Origin: an uncultured Eubacteriales bacterium
Lineage (GTDB): Bacteria > Bacillota > Clostridia > Peptostreptococcales > Anaerovoracaceae
Direction: 5' to 3'
Length of the DNA: 64,000 nucleotides
Assembly: GCA_902786355.1 (NCBI GenBank)
Contig: CADABZ010000012.1
Span: 402-64,401 of the forward strand
Shown here: piece by piece, positions 40,892-49,523 of the stretch
Layout of the letters: every line of letters starts with the position of its first letter
How positions within the stretch are numbered: position 1 is the first letter of the stretch
Position numbers and translations under genes: made by a program
The notes under the pieces: generated by a model
The model's input: the letters and a program-made list of their open reading frames with translations, nothing else
Databases searched by the model: none
Told to the model about the DNA's origin: nothing

Positions 40892-41677
40892 ATGATTGAC
40901 AAGAGTATGTATGTTGCAAGTGCCGGACAGACACATATTCCTTTTCAGGAAAATGACGGAGTACCATTCGTACCATTCGAAAAACCTGCTCTGCCGGATC
41001 CTCCGCTGCCTCAGCTCGAGCTGACAGATGAGGCCGTAGAGAAGGGCTATGCTCTTCCATCACAGAGACATCATTTCCTTCCTGGTCTTACTGCGGAGAT
41101 GCTTGACTGGTTCTGGGCTAATATGGAGAAAGGCTATTATCTCTGGGCTCCGGGTTCACACAAGAGATTCAACTGGCTCAGGACGCCTTATGAGTATGGA
41201 TTTGAGGATTCAGTACATATAATAGCTGAGACGACTGATCCGTCTCTTCCGGTATTCGGAGGGGAGGGCGTGGAGATACACAGACTTCATCTACATGACT
41301 TTTACCCGTTCACAACAGCCCTCAGCCATGTAATATGCGAGGGCGTCTTCAATGATGCAGGCGAGCTGGTTGACTCCACCATACATGAATGGGAAGATGT
41401 TCCGGGCGGTATAGTGCATATAACAGCAACCGTTACCAATACCCGTGCATCGATGCCTCCCGGCTTCGTTCTTGATATACTGAAAAATGATCCTGAAGCG
41501 AAGCTGGTTCCTAACTACGCCACAGACCACGAAGACTATGAGGCAAGCCAGTGGCCGGTATTTCTGCCGCGGCTCTATGAGCTGTGGAAGGATCATCCGG
41601 ATCCGTCCCAGAATGTTCACTGCGATCTGACGGTGGAGATCGGAGAGGACGGAAAATACCGGTACAGGAACATGTAA
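40892..41677 (+). CDS. PhlG-like (phloretin / 2,4-diacetylphloroglucinol) hydrolase family protein
   Basis: A 261-residue protein resembling the DAPG/phloretin hydrolase family, zinc enzymes that cut a C-C bond in acylated phloroglucinols. Visible features are HHFLPGLTAEMLDWFW (residues 60-75), YYLWAPGSHKRFNW (82-95), the SVHI segment with His109, and the HEDYE motif (213-217), consistent with the family's HxxxE zinc site. PhlG and the phloretin hydrolase of flavonoid-degrading gut bacteria are the characterised members. The gene follows glycerate kinase after 25 bases and precedes a deletion scar. If the assignment is right it would support flavonoid or polyketide degradation, but other members of the family have unknown substrates. 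Confidence 0.7.
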   Translation: MIDKSMYVASAGQTHIPFQENDGVPFVPFEKPALPDPPLPQLELTDEAVEKGYALPSQRHHFLPGLTAEMLDWFWANMEKGYYLWAPGSHKRFNWLRTPYEYGFEDSVHIIAETTDPSLPVFGGEGVEIHRLHLHDFYPFTTALSHVICEGVFNDAGELVDSTIHEWEDVPGGIVHITATVTNTRASMPPGFVLDILKNDPEAKLVPNYATDHEDYEASQWPVFLPRLYELWKDHPDPSQNVHCDLTVEIGEDGKYRYRNM

Positions 41678-41728
41678 CTTGCTGAGCAAGACTGATCGAG
41701 CAGCTTGGATAATAACCTGTAGAAGATA

Positions 41729-41851
41729 ATGACAGGTGCGACCGGATTCCTGGGGACTGAACTGGCCGCCAAGTTTTGCAGGATGCAGGATGTTAAGGTA
41801 TATGCTCTGGTTCGGGCGGAGACACGGTCGTTGCACTGGGCAGAGTTCTGA
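41729..41851 (+). pseudogene. N-terminal remnant of an extended SDR / thioester-reductase-like gene
   Basis: The frame starting ATGACAGG encodes MTGATGFLGTELAAKF and then KVYALVRA, the opening Rossmann motif (TGATGFLG) of extended SDRs and Male-sterility-type reductases. After about 30 residues it runs into unrelated sequence and stops at 41849-41851. Only the nucleotide-binding start is left. The break coincides with the beginning of the aroB remnant at about 41815, so one deletion joined the two genes. Confidence 0.75.
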
Positions 41852-42024
41852 GCGGTCTCGGACTGCCATTGTCCTGCGACGCAGATGCAGACAGCATTAT
41901 CTCACTCATAATGAATGACAAAAAAGTTGCAGGAGACTGCATTGATATAGCCCAGGCTGATGAGATCGGCAAGGCTCATCTCGAGACCTGGACGATGGAA
42001 GATATCAGGAGTGCATTGAAATGA
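41818..42024 (+). pseudogene. aroB: C-terminal remnant of aroB (3-dehydroquinate synthase)
   Basis: An open frame from about 41818 to the TGA at 42022-42024 encodes 68 residues that match the end of 3-dehydroquinate synthase: GLPLSCDADADSIISLIMND, then KKVAGD and DEIGKAHLETW. There is no start codon or catalytic N-terminal domain; the upstream part is replaced by the SDR fragment. The stop overlaps the aroC ATG by four bases (ATGA), the usual arrangement of an aroB-aroC operon, so aroB was truncated in place. A functional copy could exist elsewhere in the genome. Confidence 0.88.
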
Positions 42025-43118
42025 GCAATATACTTGGCAATTTGATCACACTTACTGTTTTCGGGGAGTCGCACGGACCATGCATAGGCGGAGTGCTTGA
42101 CGGCCTGCCGGCAGGACTCGCTGTAGATGAGAGTTATATCGCACACTATATGGAGCAGCGAAAAGCTGTCAGTGCTCTGTCAACACCGCGAAGAGAAGCA
42201 GATGTACCTCAGTTCGTAAGCGGTGTCAGAAACGGCCGCTCAGAAGGCACACCTCTGACCTTCATGATCCCTAACACAGGCACCAGATCGTCTGATTATG
42301 ATGCTCTTGCGGGAATAGCAAGACCGGGACACGCTGACTACACCGCGCAGGCAAAATACAACGGATATCAGGATGCCAGAGGAGGCGGACATTTTTCAGG
42401 CAGACTGACAGCAGTGTATGTAGCGGCAGGTTCTGTCCTGCGTAAGGCGCTTGAGGACAGGGGGATACTCATAGGCAGCCACATCTGCGATCTGTGCGGG
42501 ATCAAAGATATGGCGGCGGATCAGGACGATCTGTCAGCAGAGATACGCAGGCTCAATGACATGGATTTTGCCGTGCTTGACAGCGAAGCTGCAGAGAAGA
42601 TGAAGGACCGTATCCTCAGGGCGCGGGAGGACAGAGACTCAGTTGGCGGTGTCCTTGAAACGTTCATCACCGGACTTGAACCGGGGGTAGGCGAACCGCT
42701 CTTCGGATCGATAGAATCAGAGATCTCCAGGGCAGTATTTTCTGTCGGCGGGGTGAAAGGCATAGAATTCGGAAGCGGATTTGATATGGCTCATATGACA
42801 GGGAGTGAAGCGAACGACAGCTTTGCCATCAGGGACGGCAGAGTGATCACTCTTACCAATCACAACGGAGGCATCAACGGGGGTATAAGCAATGGGATGC
42901 CTGTTATATTCAGAACTGTGATCAAGCCGACACCATCTATAGGCAAGGCACAGAAAACAGTAAACTTTATTACTGAAGAGGAGAAGGAGATCGAGATCGG
43001 CGGCAGACACGACCCTGCGATCATCCACAGGGCGAGAGTAGTCATAGACTCTCTTGCCGCACTGGTCATTGCAGACCAGCTGTGCATGAGGCATGGCCGT
43101 GAATGGCTGATCAGATAA
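42021..43118 (+). CDS. aroC: chorismate synthase
   Basis: A 365-residue AroC, which converts 5-enolpyruvylshikimate-3-phosphate to chorismate with reduced FMN. Family signatures are FGESHGPCIGGVLDGLPAG (about 15-33), RPGHADYTAQAKYNGYQDARGGGHFSGR-type block (split here around 99-127), and HNGGINGGISNG with RHDPAIIHRA in the C-terminal half. Length and order are typical. Its start overlaps the end of the truncated aroB, and AGGAG at 42007-42011 provides its RBS. Chorismate mutase follows 21 bases after the stop. Confidence 0.97.
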   Translation: MSNILGNLITLTVFGESHGPCIGGVLDGLPAGLAVDESYIAHYMEQRKAVSALSTPRREADVPQFVSGVRNGRSEGTPLTFMIPNTGTRSSDYDALAGIARPGHADYTAQAKYNGYQDARGGGHFSGRLTAVYVAAGSVLRKALEDRGILIGSHICDLCGIKDMAADQDDLSAEIRRLNDMDFAVLDSEAAEKMKDRILRAREDRDSVGGVLETFITGLEPGVGEPLFGSIESEISRAVFSVGGVKGIEFGSGFDMAHMTGSEANDSFAIRDGRVITLTNHNGGINGGISNGMPVIFRTVIKPTPSIGKAQKTVNFITEEEKEIEIGGRHDPAIIHRARVVIDSLAALVIADQLCMRHGREWLIR

Positions 43119-43139
43119 TGAAGGGGGCTAAGGATCATT

Positions 43140-43532
43140 ATGAAAGAACTGGCAGAACTCAGAGATGAGATCAGACTGATAGATGAAGAAATGGCTGAGC
43201 TCTTCATGCGAAGGATGGAGAGTGTCAGGGGAGTTGCTGAATACAAACGCGCACATGGCCTGGCAGTCAGTGACCCTGCCCAGGAGCAGCGAGTCATAGA
43301 GGGAAGATCGGCACTTATAAGCGATGAAGAAGTGAAACCTTACTATATTCAGTTCCTCCACGATCTGATGGATGTAAGCAAACTCTATCAGCATAAGCTT
43401 CTTGAAGGGCGAAGGATAGCATATGTCCCGCACAAGGACAAAACAGCCGGAAAGGCAGCCGAATCATTTTTTCCGGACGGGACTCCTCAGCGTTATGATG
43501 AATGCGATCACGGCCGCCCGCCACGAACATGA
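43140..43532 (+). CDS. chorismate mutase (AroQ type) with aberrant C-terminus
   Basis: A 130-residue protein whose first 90 residues are a normal AroQ chorismate mutase (LRDEIRLIDEEMAELFMRRM, VAEYKRAHGL, and a helix ending in SKLYQHKLLEGRRIAY), converting chorismate to prephenate. The following 40 residues (about PHKDKTAGKAAES to HGRPPRT) have no helix or family pattern. A different frame over the same DNA stays open to a TAG at 43603-43605 and encodes a polar sequence ending in AARHEHDFIYRGWDKTERMI, which looks coding but is not identified. A frameshift or deletion that joined the mutase to a second gene is likely. Confidence 0.8.
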   Translation: MKELAELRDEIRLIDEEMAELFMRRMESVRGVAEYKRAHGLAVSDPAQEQRVIEGRSALISDEEVKPYYIQFLHDLMDVSKLYQHKLLEGRRIAYVPHKDKTAGKAAESFFPDGTPQRYDECDHGRPPRT

Positions 43533-43633
43533 CTTCATATACCGCGGATGGGACAAGACTGAGCGCATGATATACGAAACAGCCAACATTCTTCAGGCTA
43601 TCTAGGCGGTGCTCAGCCAGAAAGGAACTTTTG

Positions 43634-44284
43634 ATGAAATACAGATACTTCCTGTTCGATCTGGACGGAACTCTTACAGATCCGGGCGTGGGCATAACCA
43701 ACTCTGTTATGCATGCGCTCAGCAAATACGGTATTGAGGTCGATGACAGAAGCAGCCTGTATCCTTTTATCGGCCCTCCGCTTACGGATTCATTCAGCAG
43801 ATACTTCGGATTCTCAGAAGAGCAGGCCCTCGAAGCAGTGGATCATTACAGGGAATACTTCAGAGATAAGGGCTTGTTCGAGAATGAAGTGTATGAGGGT
43901 ATTCCGGAGATGCTCGGAGAGCTTAAGCAGCGGGGTGCAGTCATAGCACTGGCAACATCCAAGCCGTATGAGTTTTCGGTAAGGATCCTTAAGCATTTTG
44001 ACCTGTATAAGTATTTTGATCACTTCGGTGCTGCCACTATGGATGGGAGCATAAGCCGGAAGGCAGATGTCATAGAGCATCTTCTGAGCGGGCTTGGCGA
44101 TATAGACCGCTCTTCGGTCATCATGATCGGAGACCGTGATCAGGATATAAACGGAGCCAGAGCCAACGGGCTGACAAGCCTCGGTGTACTGTGGGGCTAC
44201 GGCTCAGAAGAAGAATTAAAAGGCGCCGGAGCAGATTTCTTTGCCTCAGCGCCAGAAGATATTATTCAGTTTACAGAAGACTGA
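43634..44284 (+). CDS. HAD-superfamily phosphatase, phosphoglycolate phosphatase-like
   Basis: A 216-residue HAD hydrolase: DLDGTLTD (motif I, Asp9 and Asp11), ALATSKP (motif II, about residue 112-118), and GDRDQDINGARANG (motif IV, about 160-173); a helical cap lies between residues 15 and 90. It dephosphorylates a small sugar phosphate, phosphoglycolate or pyridoxal phosphate; specificity is not evident. ATG 43634 follows AAAGGAAC. Its last 14 bases overlap the end of the GH5 gene on the opposite strand. Confidence 0.92.
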   Translation: MKYRYFLFDLDGTLTDPGVGITNSVMHALSKYGIEVDDRSSLYPFIGPPLTDSFSRYFGFSEEQALEAVDHYREYFRDKGLFENEVYEGIPEMLGELKQRGAVIALATSKPYEFSVRILKHFDLYKYFDHFGAATMDGSISRKADVIEHLLSGLGDIDRSSVIMIGDRDQDINGARANGLTSLGVLWGYGSEEELKGAGADFFASAPEDIIQFTED

Positions 44285-45299
44285 TCACTTCATCAGCCAC
44301 ATCTTTCATGTGTTCATCGACAAGTCCGAAATCCATTTTGCGATAGCTCCATGCAGCCCGTCCTATGCCGTATCTGTCGAATACGGTGCAGATCATGCGG
44401 TACCATTCAAGCGTATCTTCAGGGCGGGCGAGATCGATGACTCCGAATTCCCCGCAGTAAAGCGGAACATTCCTCTCCTCAGATATCCTCACGGCTTCAG
44501 CGACTATATCCTCGAAGAATTCTGCACCGAAGACCTTCTCCGGATCATACTTGCTGAGACTGCACGTGAACTGGCCGATCTGCTTTGCTGTGTTTTCTGC
44601 ATATTCCCTGTATGAATCTCTGAGCGGCATCCGGAAGGATGTGTCCATGCTTCTGATCCAGTAAGCACCCTGATGAGTGAAAATCAGAGGCTCATAGCAG
44701 TGGAAATTGTATATGACATTACTGTCATACGGCATATCCAGATCTTTCAGCGCTTCGATGCTGTTGTTGTAGTAACCGCCTATCAGGATCCTGATGTTTC
44801 CCGATATCTTTCTTATGCGGCGGATGCATTCAGCAGATATCTCGTTCCATTTCGCACAGTATTCCCTGTCGGTCACTTCGTTGAGAAGCTCGAAGGCGAG
44901 ACGGTCAGAATACTTGCCGAACCTGCCTGCGAATTCTTCCCAGAGCCTTATAAAGCGTTCCTGGTATGAAGGATTATCGAAAAAGCCTGATTCGCACTCT
45001 CCGTCATCAAAGCTGAAGCCGTAAGTCTTGTGGAGATCGAGAACCATGTTCAGGCCGTATTTTCCGCACCAGTCAATCACAGTTTCTATCCGTCTGAATC
45101 CATCCTCGATATAGTTTCCGTTCTTATCCTCCACCAGGTCATAATCGACAGGAAGCCTGACATGATCGAGGCCCCAGTCACTGATCCTCTTCAGATCTTC
45201 TTCTGTGATAAAGGAGTCATAATGCTCCTGTGTATGTACGCACTGTGAATACCAGCCGCCGAGATTGATGCCATGCATCAGTCCATTCATTATTTCCAT
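44271..45299 (-). CDS. glycoside hydrolase family 5 (cellulase-fold) protein
   Basis: A 342-residue (beta/alpha)8 glycosidase without a signal peptide. The GH5/clan A acid/base is the Glu in FELLNEVTD (about residue 135) and the nucleophile the Glu in YCGEFGVID (about 286); WGLDHVRLPVDY and NFHCYEPLIFTHQG are further conserved blocks. GH5 members cut beta-glucans, mannans or aryl glycosides; the lack of a signal suggests an intracellular oligosaccharide or glycoside. The start at 45299 suits GGAGG seven bases away; an in-frame ATG at 45305 is too close to it. The gene ends tail to tail with the HAD gene. Confidence 0.9.
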   Translation of the reverse strand: MEIMNGLMHGINLGGWYSQCVHTQEHYDSFITEEDLKRISDWGLDHVRLPVDYDLVEDKNGNYIEDGFRRIETVIDWCGKYGLNMVLDLHKTYGFSFDDGECESGFFDNPSYQERFIRLWEEFAGRFGKYSDRLAFELLNEVTDREYCAKWNEISAECIRRIRKISGNIRILIGGYYNNSIEALKDLDMPYDSNVIYNFHCYEPLIFTHQGAYWIRSMDTSFRMPLRDSYREYAENTAKQIGQFTCSLSKYDPEKVFGAEFFEDIVAEAVRISEERNVPLYCGEFGVIDLARPEDTLEWYRMICTVFDRYGIGRAAWSYRKMDFGLVDEHMKDVADEVISLL

Positions 45300-45409
45300 G
45301 ATCATTCCTCCGGAATCGTTCTGAAGTCATATTCTGCTCATAGATTATAGCGTCCGGAGAACCTGTGTGTCACTAATCTTCAGAACAAAAGAAAAAAGGA
45401 ATAATGTGA

Positions 45410-45438
45410 TTGAAAAAAGATCTGCAGTTGGTTATAAT
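45410..45438 (+). promoter_or_regulatory. predicted promoter of the DUF5692 gene
   Basis: TTGAAA (45410-45415) and a perfect TATAAT (45433-45438) with the ideal 17-base spacer. The transcript would start near 45445, about 75 bases before the ATG. Confidence 0.65.
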
Positions 45439-45519
45439 GTGCAAGGTTTTGCTAACCAGATGTTAATTAATAAATTATTGTTTCGTTAAGATCCTAAGAG
45501 GGTCATATGGAGGTATAAC

Positions 45520-46647
45520 ATGTTATTTCAGCTTTACAGTGATCATGCAGTAATGCAGATCATTGGATGGGTCCTGGTATTCGTCGGACTCATCCTGATG
45601 AATGAGATCGGCCGCAGGACAAAGCAGGGCGGCATGGTCGTATTCGTCATAATCCCGACTATCCTTACAGTCTATTTCATCCTTGCACACCTGGGAATGT
45701 TCGGCGGAGCCAATAACCCTACTGTTGCATATATGGATGGCTGGTTCCACTACTTCAAGCTCTATGCAGCTGACATCGGATGCGTAGGCTTCATGATGAT
45801 CAAGTACAAGTGGGGCATCGGCAAGGAAAAATGGTTCAAATGGTTCCCGTGGTTCATCGTAGCTGCCAACATCATGATCGCAAATGTTTCCGATATGGAA
45901 TCCGCACTCGCTGCCTATGCTATCACCGGTGACTTCAGCGGCGCATGGTGGGCATCCAATGAAGGTGTATTCATCTACGGCGGATGGTGGAATCTCGTCA
46001 ACGCTCTCGCAGGTATGATCAACATCTTCTGTATGACAGGATGCGTACATCTGCTCACATCCAAGGACAAGAACATGTCAGATATGATCTGGCCGGATAT
46101 GACTATCTGGTTCATCGTTGCTTATGACCTGTGGAACTTTGAGTATACTTATCTCAACCTTCCTACCCATACATGGTACTGCGGTGTTGCACTTCTGCTT
46201 GCTCCTACATTTGCCAACGCTCTGTGGAACAAGGGTGCATGGATCCAGAACCGTGCCAATACTCTTGCTATCTGGTGCATGTGGGCTCAGGTCGTACCTG
46301 GATTCCAGCTCTCAAGCAGATTCGCTGCAGCTCTGCCTTCAGTCTACGGCGGTGCAACAGCCAACGGTATAACTACCATGGATCTCTATGAGAAGGCTAT
46401 CGCTCTGTACAATGCAGGAGCAGGAAAGACTGCTCAGGCAGGAGAGATTATCTCCCAGATGGGAATCACAGCTGATCCGAGAGCTCAGGGTGTCGTAGCT
46501 ATGCTCGCTATCACAGCTAATGTTATCTGCATCGCAGTCATCATCAAGCGTTCCATCGCAATGGGCAAGAACCCATATTCAAACGATGTATTCGCAGGAA
46601 CAAAGGACTACGAAGAGGCAATGGCAAGAGCAAGAGTGGAAGCTTAA
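45520..46647 (+). CDS. DUF5692-family multi-pass membrane protein
   Basis: A 375-residue integral membrane protein with about eight to ten hydrophobic segments, many Trp residues (IWPDMTIWFIVAYDLWNF) and a soluble acidic tail (YEEAMARARVEA). It matches the DUF5692 family of Clostridia and gut Actinobacteria, for which no function is established. The strong RBS TGGAGG and a consensus-like promoter suggest good expression, and a terminator follows directly. It is transcribed alone between the GH5 and DUF5688 genes, which face away from it. Confidence 0.8.
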   Translation: MLFQLYSDHAVMQIIGWVLVFVGLILMNEIGRRTKQGGMVVFVIIPTILTVYFILAHLGMFGGANNPTVAYMDGWFHYFKLYAADIGCVGFMMIKYKWGIGKEKWFKWFPWFIVAANIMIANVSDMESALAAYAITGDFSGAWWASNEGVFIYGGWWNLVNALAGMINIFCMTGCVHLLTSKDKNMSDMIWPDMTIWFIVAYDLWNFEYTYLNLPTHTWYCGVALLLAPTFANALWNKGAWIQNRANTLAIWCMWAQVVPGFQLSSRFAAALPSVYGGATANGITTMDLYEKAIALYNAGAGKTAQAGEIISQMGITADPRAQGVVAMLAITANVICIAVIIKRSIAMGKNPYSNDVFAGTKDYEEAMARARVEA

Positions 46648-46673
46648 GACCAGTCTTACAATCATGATCGGTA

Positions 46674-46711
46674 TAAGCCGGGACGACGTATGTTGTCCCG
46701 GCTTATTTGTT
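46674..46711. terminator. intrinsic terminator between convergent genes
   Basis: A 14-bp stem (46674-46687 with 46692-46705, one wobble) and GTAT loop followed by TTTGTTT; it separates the DUF5692 gene from the convergent DUF5688 gene. Confidence 0.8.
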
Positions 46712-46721
46712 TATCGCGGCT

Positions 46722-47651
46722 TCAGGCTGCGTCAGCCTGAGCTATGCAGAGCTTCCTTGAAGCCGGGCAGTAGCGGAACACCTTGTCTGAGAGAACATCC
46801 TCTTCGTCGACTACTGTCCGGTTGCCTTCTGCAAGCATCAGCGTAAGCGCGTTCACATCCGGTTCGGCGTCCTCCGGTATGATCAGCATCTCGTGAACAG
46901 ATATAGGCAGGACGAAGTAACCTCCGTGGAAGACTTCAGATATCCTCTCCATTATCCCCGGATAGAAGAGTACAGCAGCGCCTCTGACCTGGCTTGTGTT
47001 AGTCAGAATAAAAGGGCCGTTCCCTGTTTCTTCGGGCGCATCTTCAAGGAAATTGTCCTGACTTCCGGCAGTCAGAAATGCCGGAAGATCCAAAAGGAGA
47101 GGCGGCTCAAGGCTGATAGTGTTCTCCATAGCTGCGGTAAGAAGTTCCTCTCTGCTGCACCCGATAGATTCGAGTATCCCTTCTGTAACTGCGACCTTCC
47201 ATTCGCTTCTGATACTTTCGCAGCAGTTGATATCCACGGTCATAGCAAGACCGTTGCCGGCATCGATGTAAGGCCTTTCAGCCATATAACTCATGTTGCG
47301 TCTTACATCAAGCAGCCTCAGCGTGAGCTTTGAGCGTATGCTTTCGAGCCTGAGATCGCTGAGAAGCTCCAGAGGAGGCAGAGGGCAGTCAACAGCATAT
47401 CTGCACCGGCTCCGGAGCTCATACATGATCTCCTGCATCGGCTCACCTGATTCATGCCTTTCGAAAAGATCGTCCAGATATACGTTTGCACCTGCAGCAC
47501 ACCCGTCCCTTCGCAGTATCAGTCCGTGATATACGGTGTCATTGGCCTTTGTGGTGGACTGCTCGGTGATTATCACATCGCTGTCTCCGCAGTCATCAAG
47601 ATAATCGCGGATCTCTTTTGTGGCCTGTATAATAAAATCCTGAATAGTCAT
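46722..47651 (-). CDS. DUF5688-family protein
   Basis: A 309-residue cytoplasmic protein of the DUF5688 family, which is widespread in gut Clostridia with unknown function. The start MTIQDFIIQATKEIRDYLDD at 47651 uses GGAGG six bases away; the in-frame ATG at 47657 is directly beside the RBS, and the open extension to 47756 has no signal. The family order is seen: a metal- or substrate-like N-terminal helix domain, a Cys/Arg-rich middle (LRSRCRYAVDCPLPP), then the pair LSDKVFRYCPASRKLC near the C-terminus. It stands alone on the minus strand. Confidence 0.8.
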   Translation of the reverse strand: MTIQDFIIQATKEIRDYLDDCGDSDVIITEQSTTKANDTVYHGLILRRDGCAAGANVYLDDLFERHESGEPMQEIMYELRSRCRYAVDCPLPPLELLSDLRLESIRSKLTLRLLDVRRNMSYMAERPYIDAGNGLAMTVDINCCESIRSEWKVAVTEGILESIGCSREELLTAAMENTISLEPPLLLDLPAFLTAGSQDNFLEDAPEETGNGPFILTNTSQVRGAAVLFYPGIMERISEVFHGGYFVLPISVHEMLIIPEDAEPDVNALTLMLAEGNRTVVDEEDVLSDKVFRYCPASRKLCIAQADAA

Positions 47652-47960
47652 AGTCATCCTCCTTGCTGTGAAATACATCGGATGTAGTCCGGTATGATCC
47701 CGGTTGATTGTCCCTGCGCGCGCTGCAGTGTACGCACATAATGCATCATCGGGCAAGGCTGTTCAACCGGCATGTCGGAATTAGGGATCAAATTGCAGGA
47801 ATAAGGGACAAATAATATTCTCCGTCAACTAAAAAGCTTCAGAAACGGAGGAGACTCTCGGCAAAAACCGTTCAACCGGTTTGTGAAAACAATAGCGGTA
47901 ACATGCCTGCAGGCTGTATAATTAATCGATATATGCAGGTGGCAGTAATCGGAGGAGACG
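47652..47960. other. 309-base intergenic stretch
   Basis: This divergent gap between the DUF5688 and DUF2974 genes has no gene. It carries two copies of GTTCAACCGG (47761-47770 and about 47871-47880), the second inside an AAACCG/CGGTTT hairpin, and a TATAAT at 47917-47922 without a good -35, which may serve the downstream gene. Confidence 0.4.
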
Positions 47961-49098
47961 ATGTCTGATATTTTTGATTACCTTAAGTGGAGAGGAGATC
48001 TGTCCTTCGAAGCGGATCCGTTCAATGATGTCGATAATCTGGTGCTTGCGGAGCTTTCGTACACATGCTTTGACGGACTTGTTTCGGACAGCGGCGAAGA
48101 AGTACCGCTCACCTCTGTGCGTGAGAGCTTTTTCCTGACCAGAGACAGAGACGCGCTCATGAAAAGCGACGATCATATGGACCGGGCGCCGCTTCTGATG
48201 GACGGGATGGTCAGCGGAGACAGATATCGCTGCACGATGCTGTCAGACTATATCAATATCGTTGATACGGAGAAGGATCTTCAGATCTCCGCTGTAGTAT
48301 TCCATCTCAGCGACGGGTCGGCATACATAGCTTTCCGGGGTACAGACAACACTGTGACCGGTTGGAAGGAAGATTTCAATATGAGCTATATGCCTGAAAC
48401 ACCGGGCCAGCGGATGGCGAAAGAATATCTGCAGCGCGTTGCTTCCAGGATAAGAAAACCTCTGCGCGTCGGAGGCCATTCAAAAGGCGGGAATTTTGCG
48501 GTATACTCTTCAGCTTTTGCAGACCCGGATATAAAAAGACCGCATCCTGCGGATCTACACTAACGACGGACCGGGGTTCAGGGAGGAAGTGCTTAAAACT
48601 CCGGAATATGAAGAAATAGTCCCTAAGATCAGGAGCATCGTTCCTGAAACTTCTGTGATAGGTATGCTGCTTATGAGCAAGGCCAGACCTGCAGTAGTGA
48701 AAAGCTCATTAAAAGGGCTGGCACAGCATGACGCTCTTTCCTGGCAGGTCATAAGAAACGAATTCGAGAAAACTGAGCTTTCGGAGCTGGGGAAGTTTAT
48801 AAGAGAAACTCAGAAAGACTGGCTCGGCAAGATAGATGACGAGGCAAGACGGAATTTTGTCGACACAGTGTTTTCTCTGTTTGAAGCGACCGGAATGGAT
48901 ACATTCGGTGCAATGAGTGACAGCATGCTGAAAACCGTCGAAAAGATAATCGCTGCGGCACAGCAGCTGCCCCGCGAGAAGCAGAAGCAGCTTGTGAATA
49001 TCGCTGCAGAGTTCATGCGCAGCGGAGGCCAGAATGTGAAAACGTGGTACAACCGCATGCTCGAATATTATGAAAAGAATAAGACTGATAAAAACTGA
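47961..49098 (+). pseudogene. DUF2974 (Mbeg1-like) serine hydrolase, frameshifted
   Basis: The first frame (47961-48563) encodes a normal N-terminal 190 residues with the serine hydrolase motif GGHSKGG (Ser174) and then ends in a short aberrant tail. The rest of the protein continues in the next frame from about 48543 to 49098 with RIYTNDGPGF, the conserved continuation. A single extra base near 48538-48545 explains it. An uninterrupted gene would make about 378 residues, a typical DUF2974 lipase-like size. AATCGGAGGAG gives a good RBS. This is either a real inactivation or a sequencing error. Confidence 0.85.
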
Positions 49099-49134
49099 AA
49101 AAACTGAGCAGCAGTGAATGAGAGGAGGACTAAA

Positions 49135-49422
49135 ATGATCAGACACATAGTAATGTTCAGAATAAAAGATGAATTCAAAGATGAGATCCCGCAGCTGGTA
49201 GAAAACTTCTACGGCATGAAGGGAAGGATCGAGGGAATGCTGGAGCTTGAGGCCGGTGCGGATATTCTGCACAGCGAGAGATCATACGATCTGGCTCTTG
49301 TGACACTTTTTGAAAACAGAGAAGCTTTCGATGCATACCAGACTCATCCGGTGCACATGCCTGTTAAGAAGCGCATGCATGAGGTCAGAAGCGGATCAGT
49401 AGCCTGTGATTTTGAAGTCTGA
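49135..49422 (+). CDS. Dabb (stress-responsive A/B barrel) domain protein
   Basis: A 95-residue dimeric ferredoxin-like protein with the Dabb opening MIRHIVMFRIKDEFKD and the C-terminal helix-strand HPVHMPVKKRMHEVRSG. Such proteins form alpha/beta-barrel dimers; plant members act in polyketide or stress biology, bacterial ones are mostly uncharacterised. ATG 49135 follows AGGAGGAC. It lies 37 bases after the frameshifted hydrolase gene, and may share its transcript. Confidence 0.9.
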   Translation: MIRHIVMFRIKDEFKDEIPQLVENFYGMKGRIEGMLELEAGADILHSERSYDLALVTLFENREAFDAYQTHPVHMPVKKRMHEVRSGSVACDFEV

Positions 49423-49523
49423 TAATATCTCATCAAACTTTTCTTGTTGTATTGCTTTGTTTGATATAAAATTAATATGTATGGACTAAAACCAGAATCA
49501 CTGAATATCAGGAGGTTAGTATT

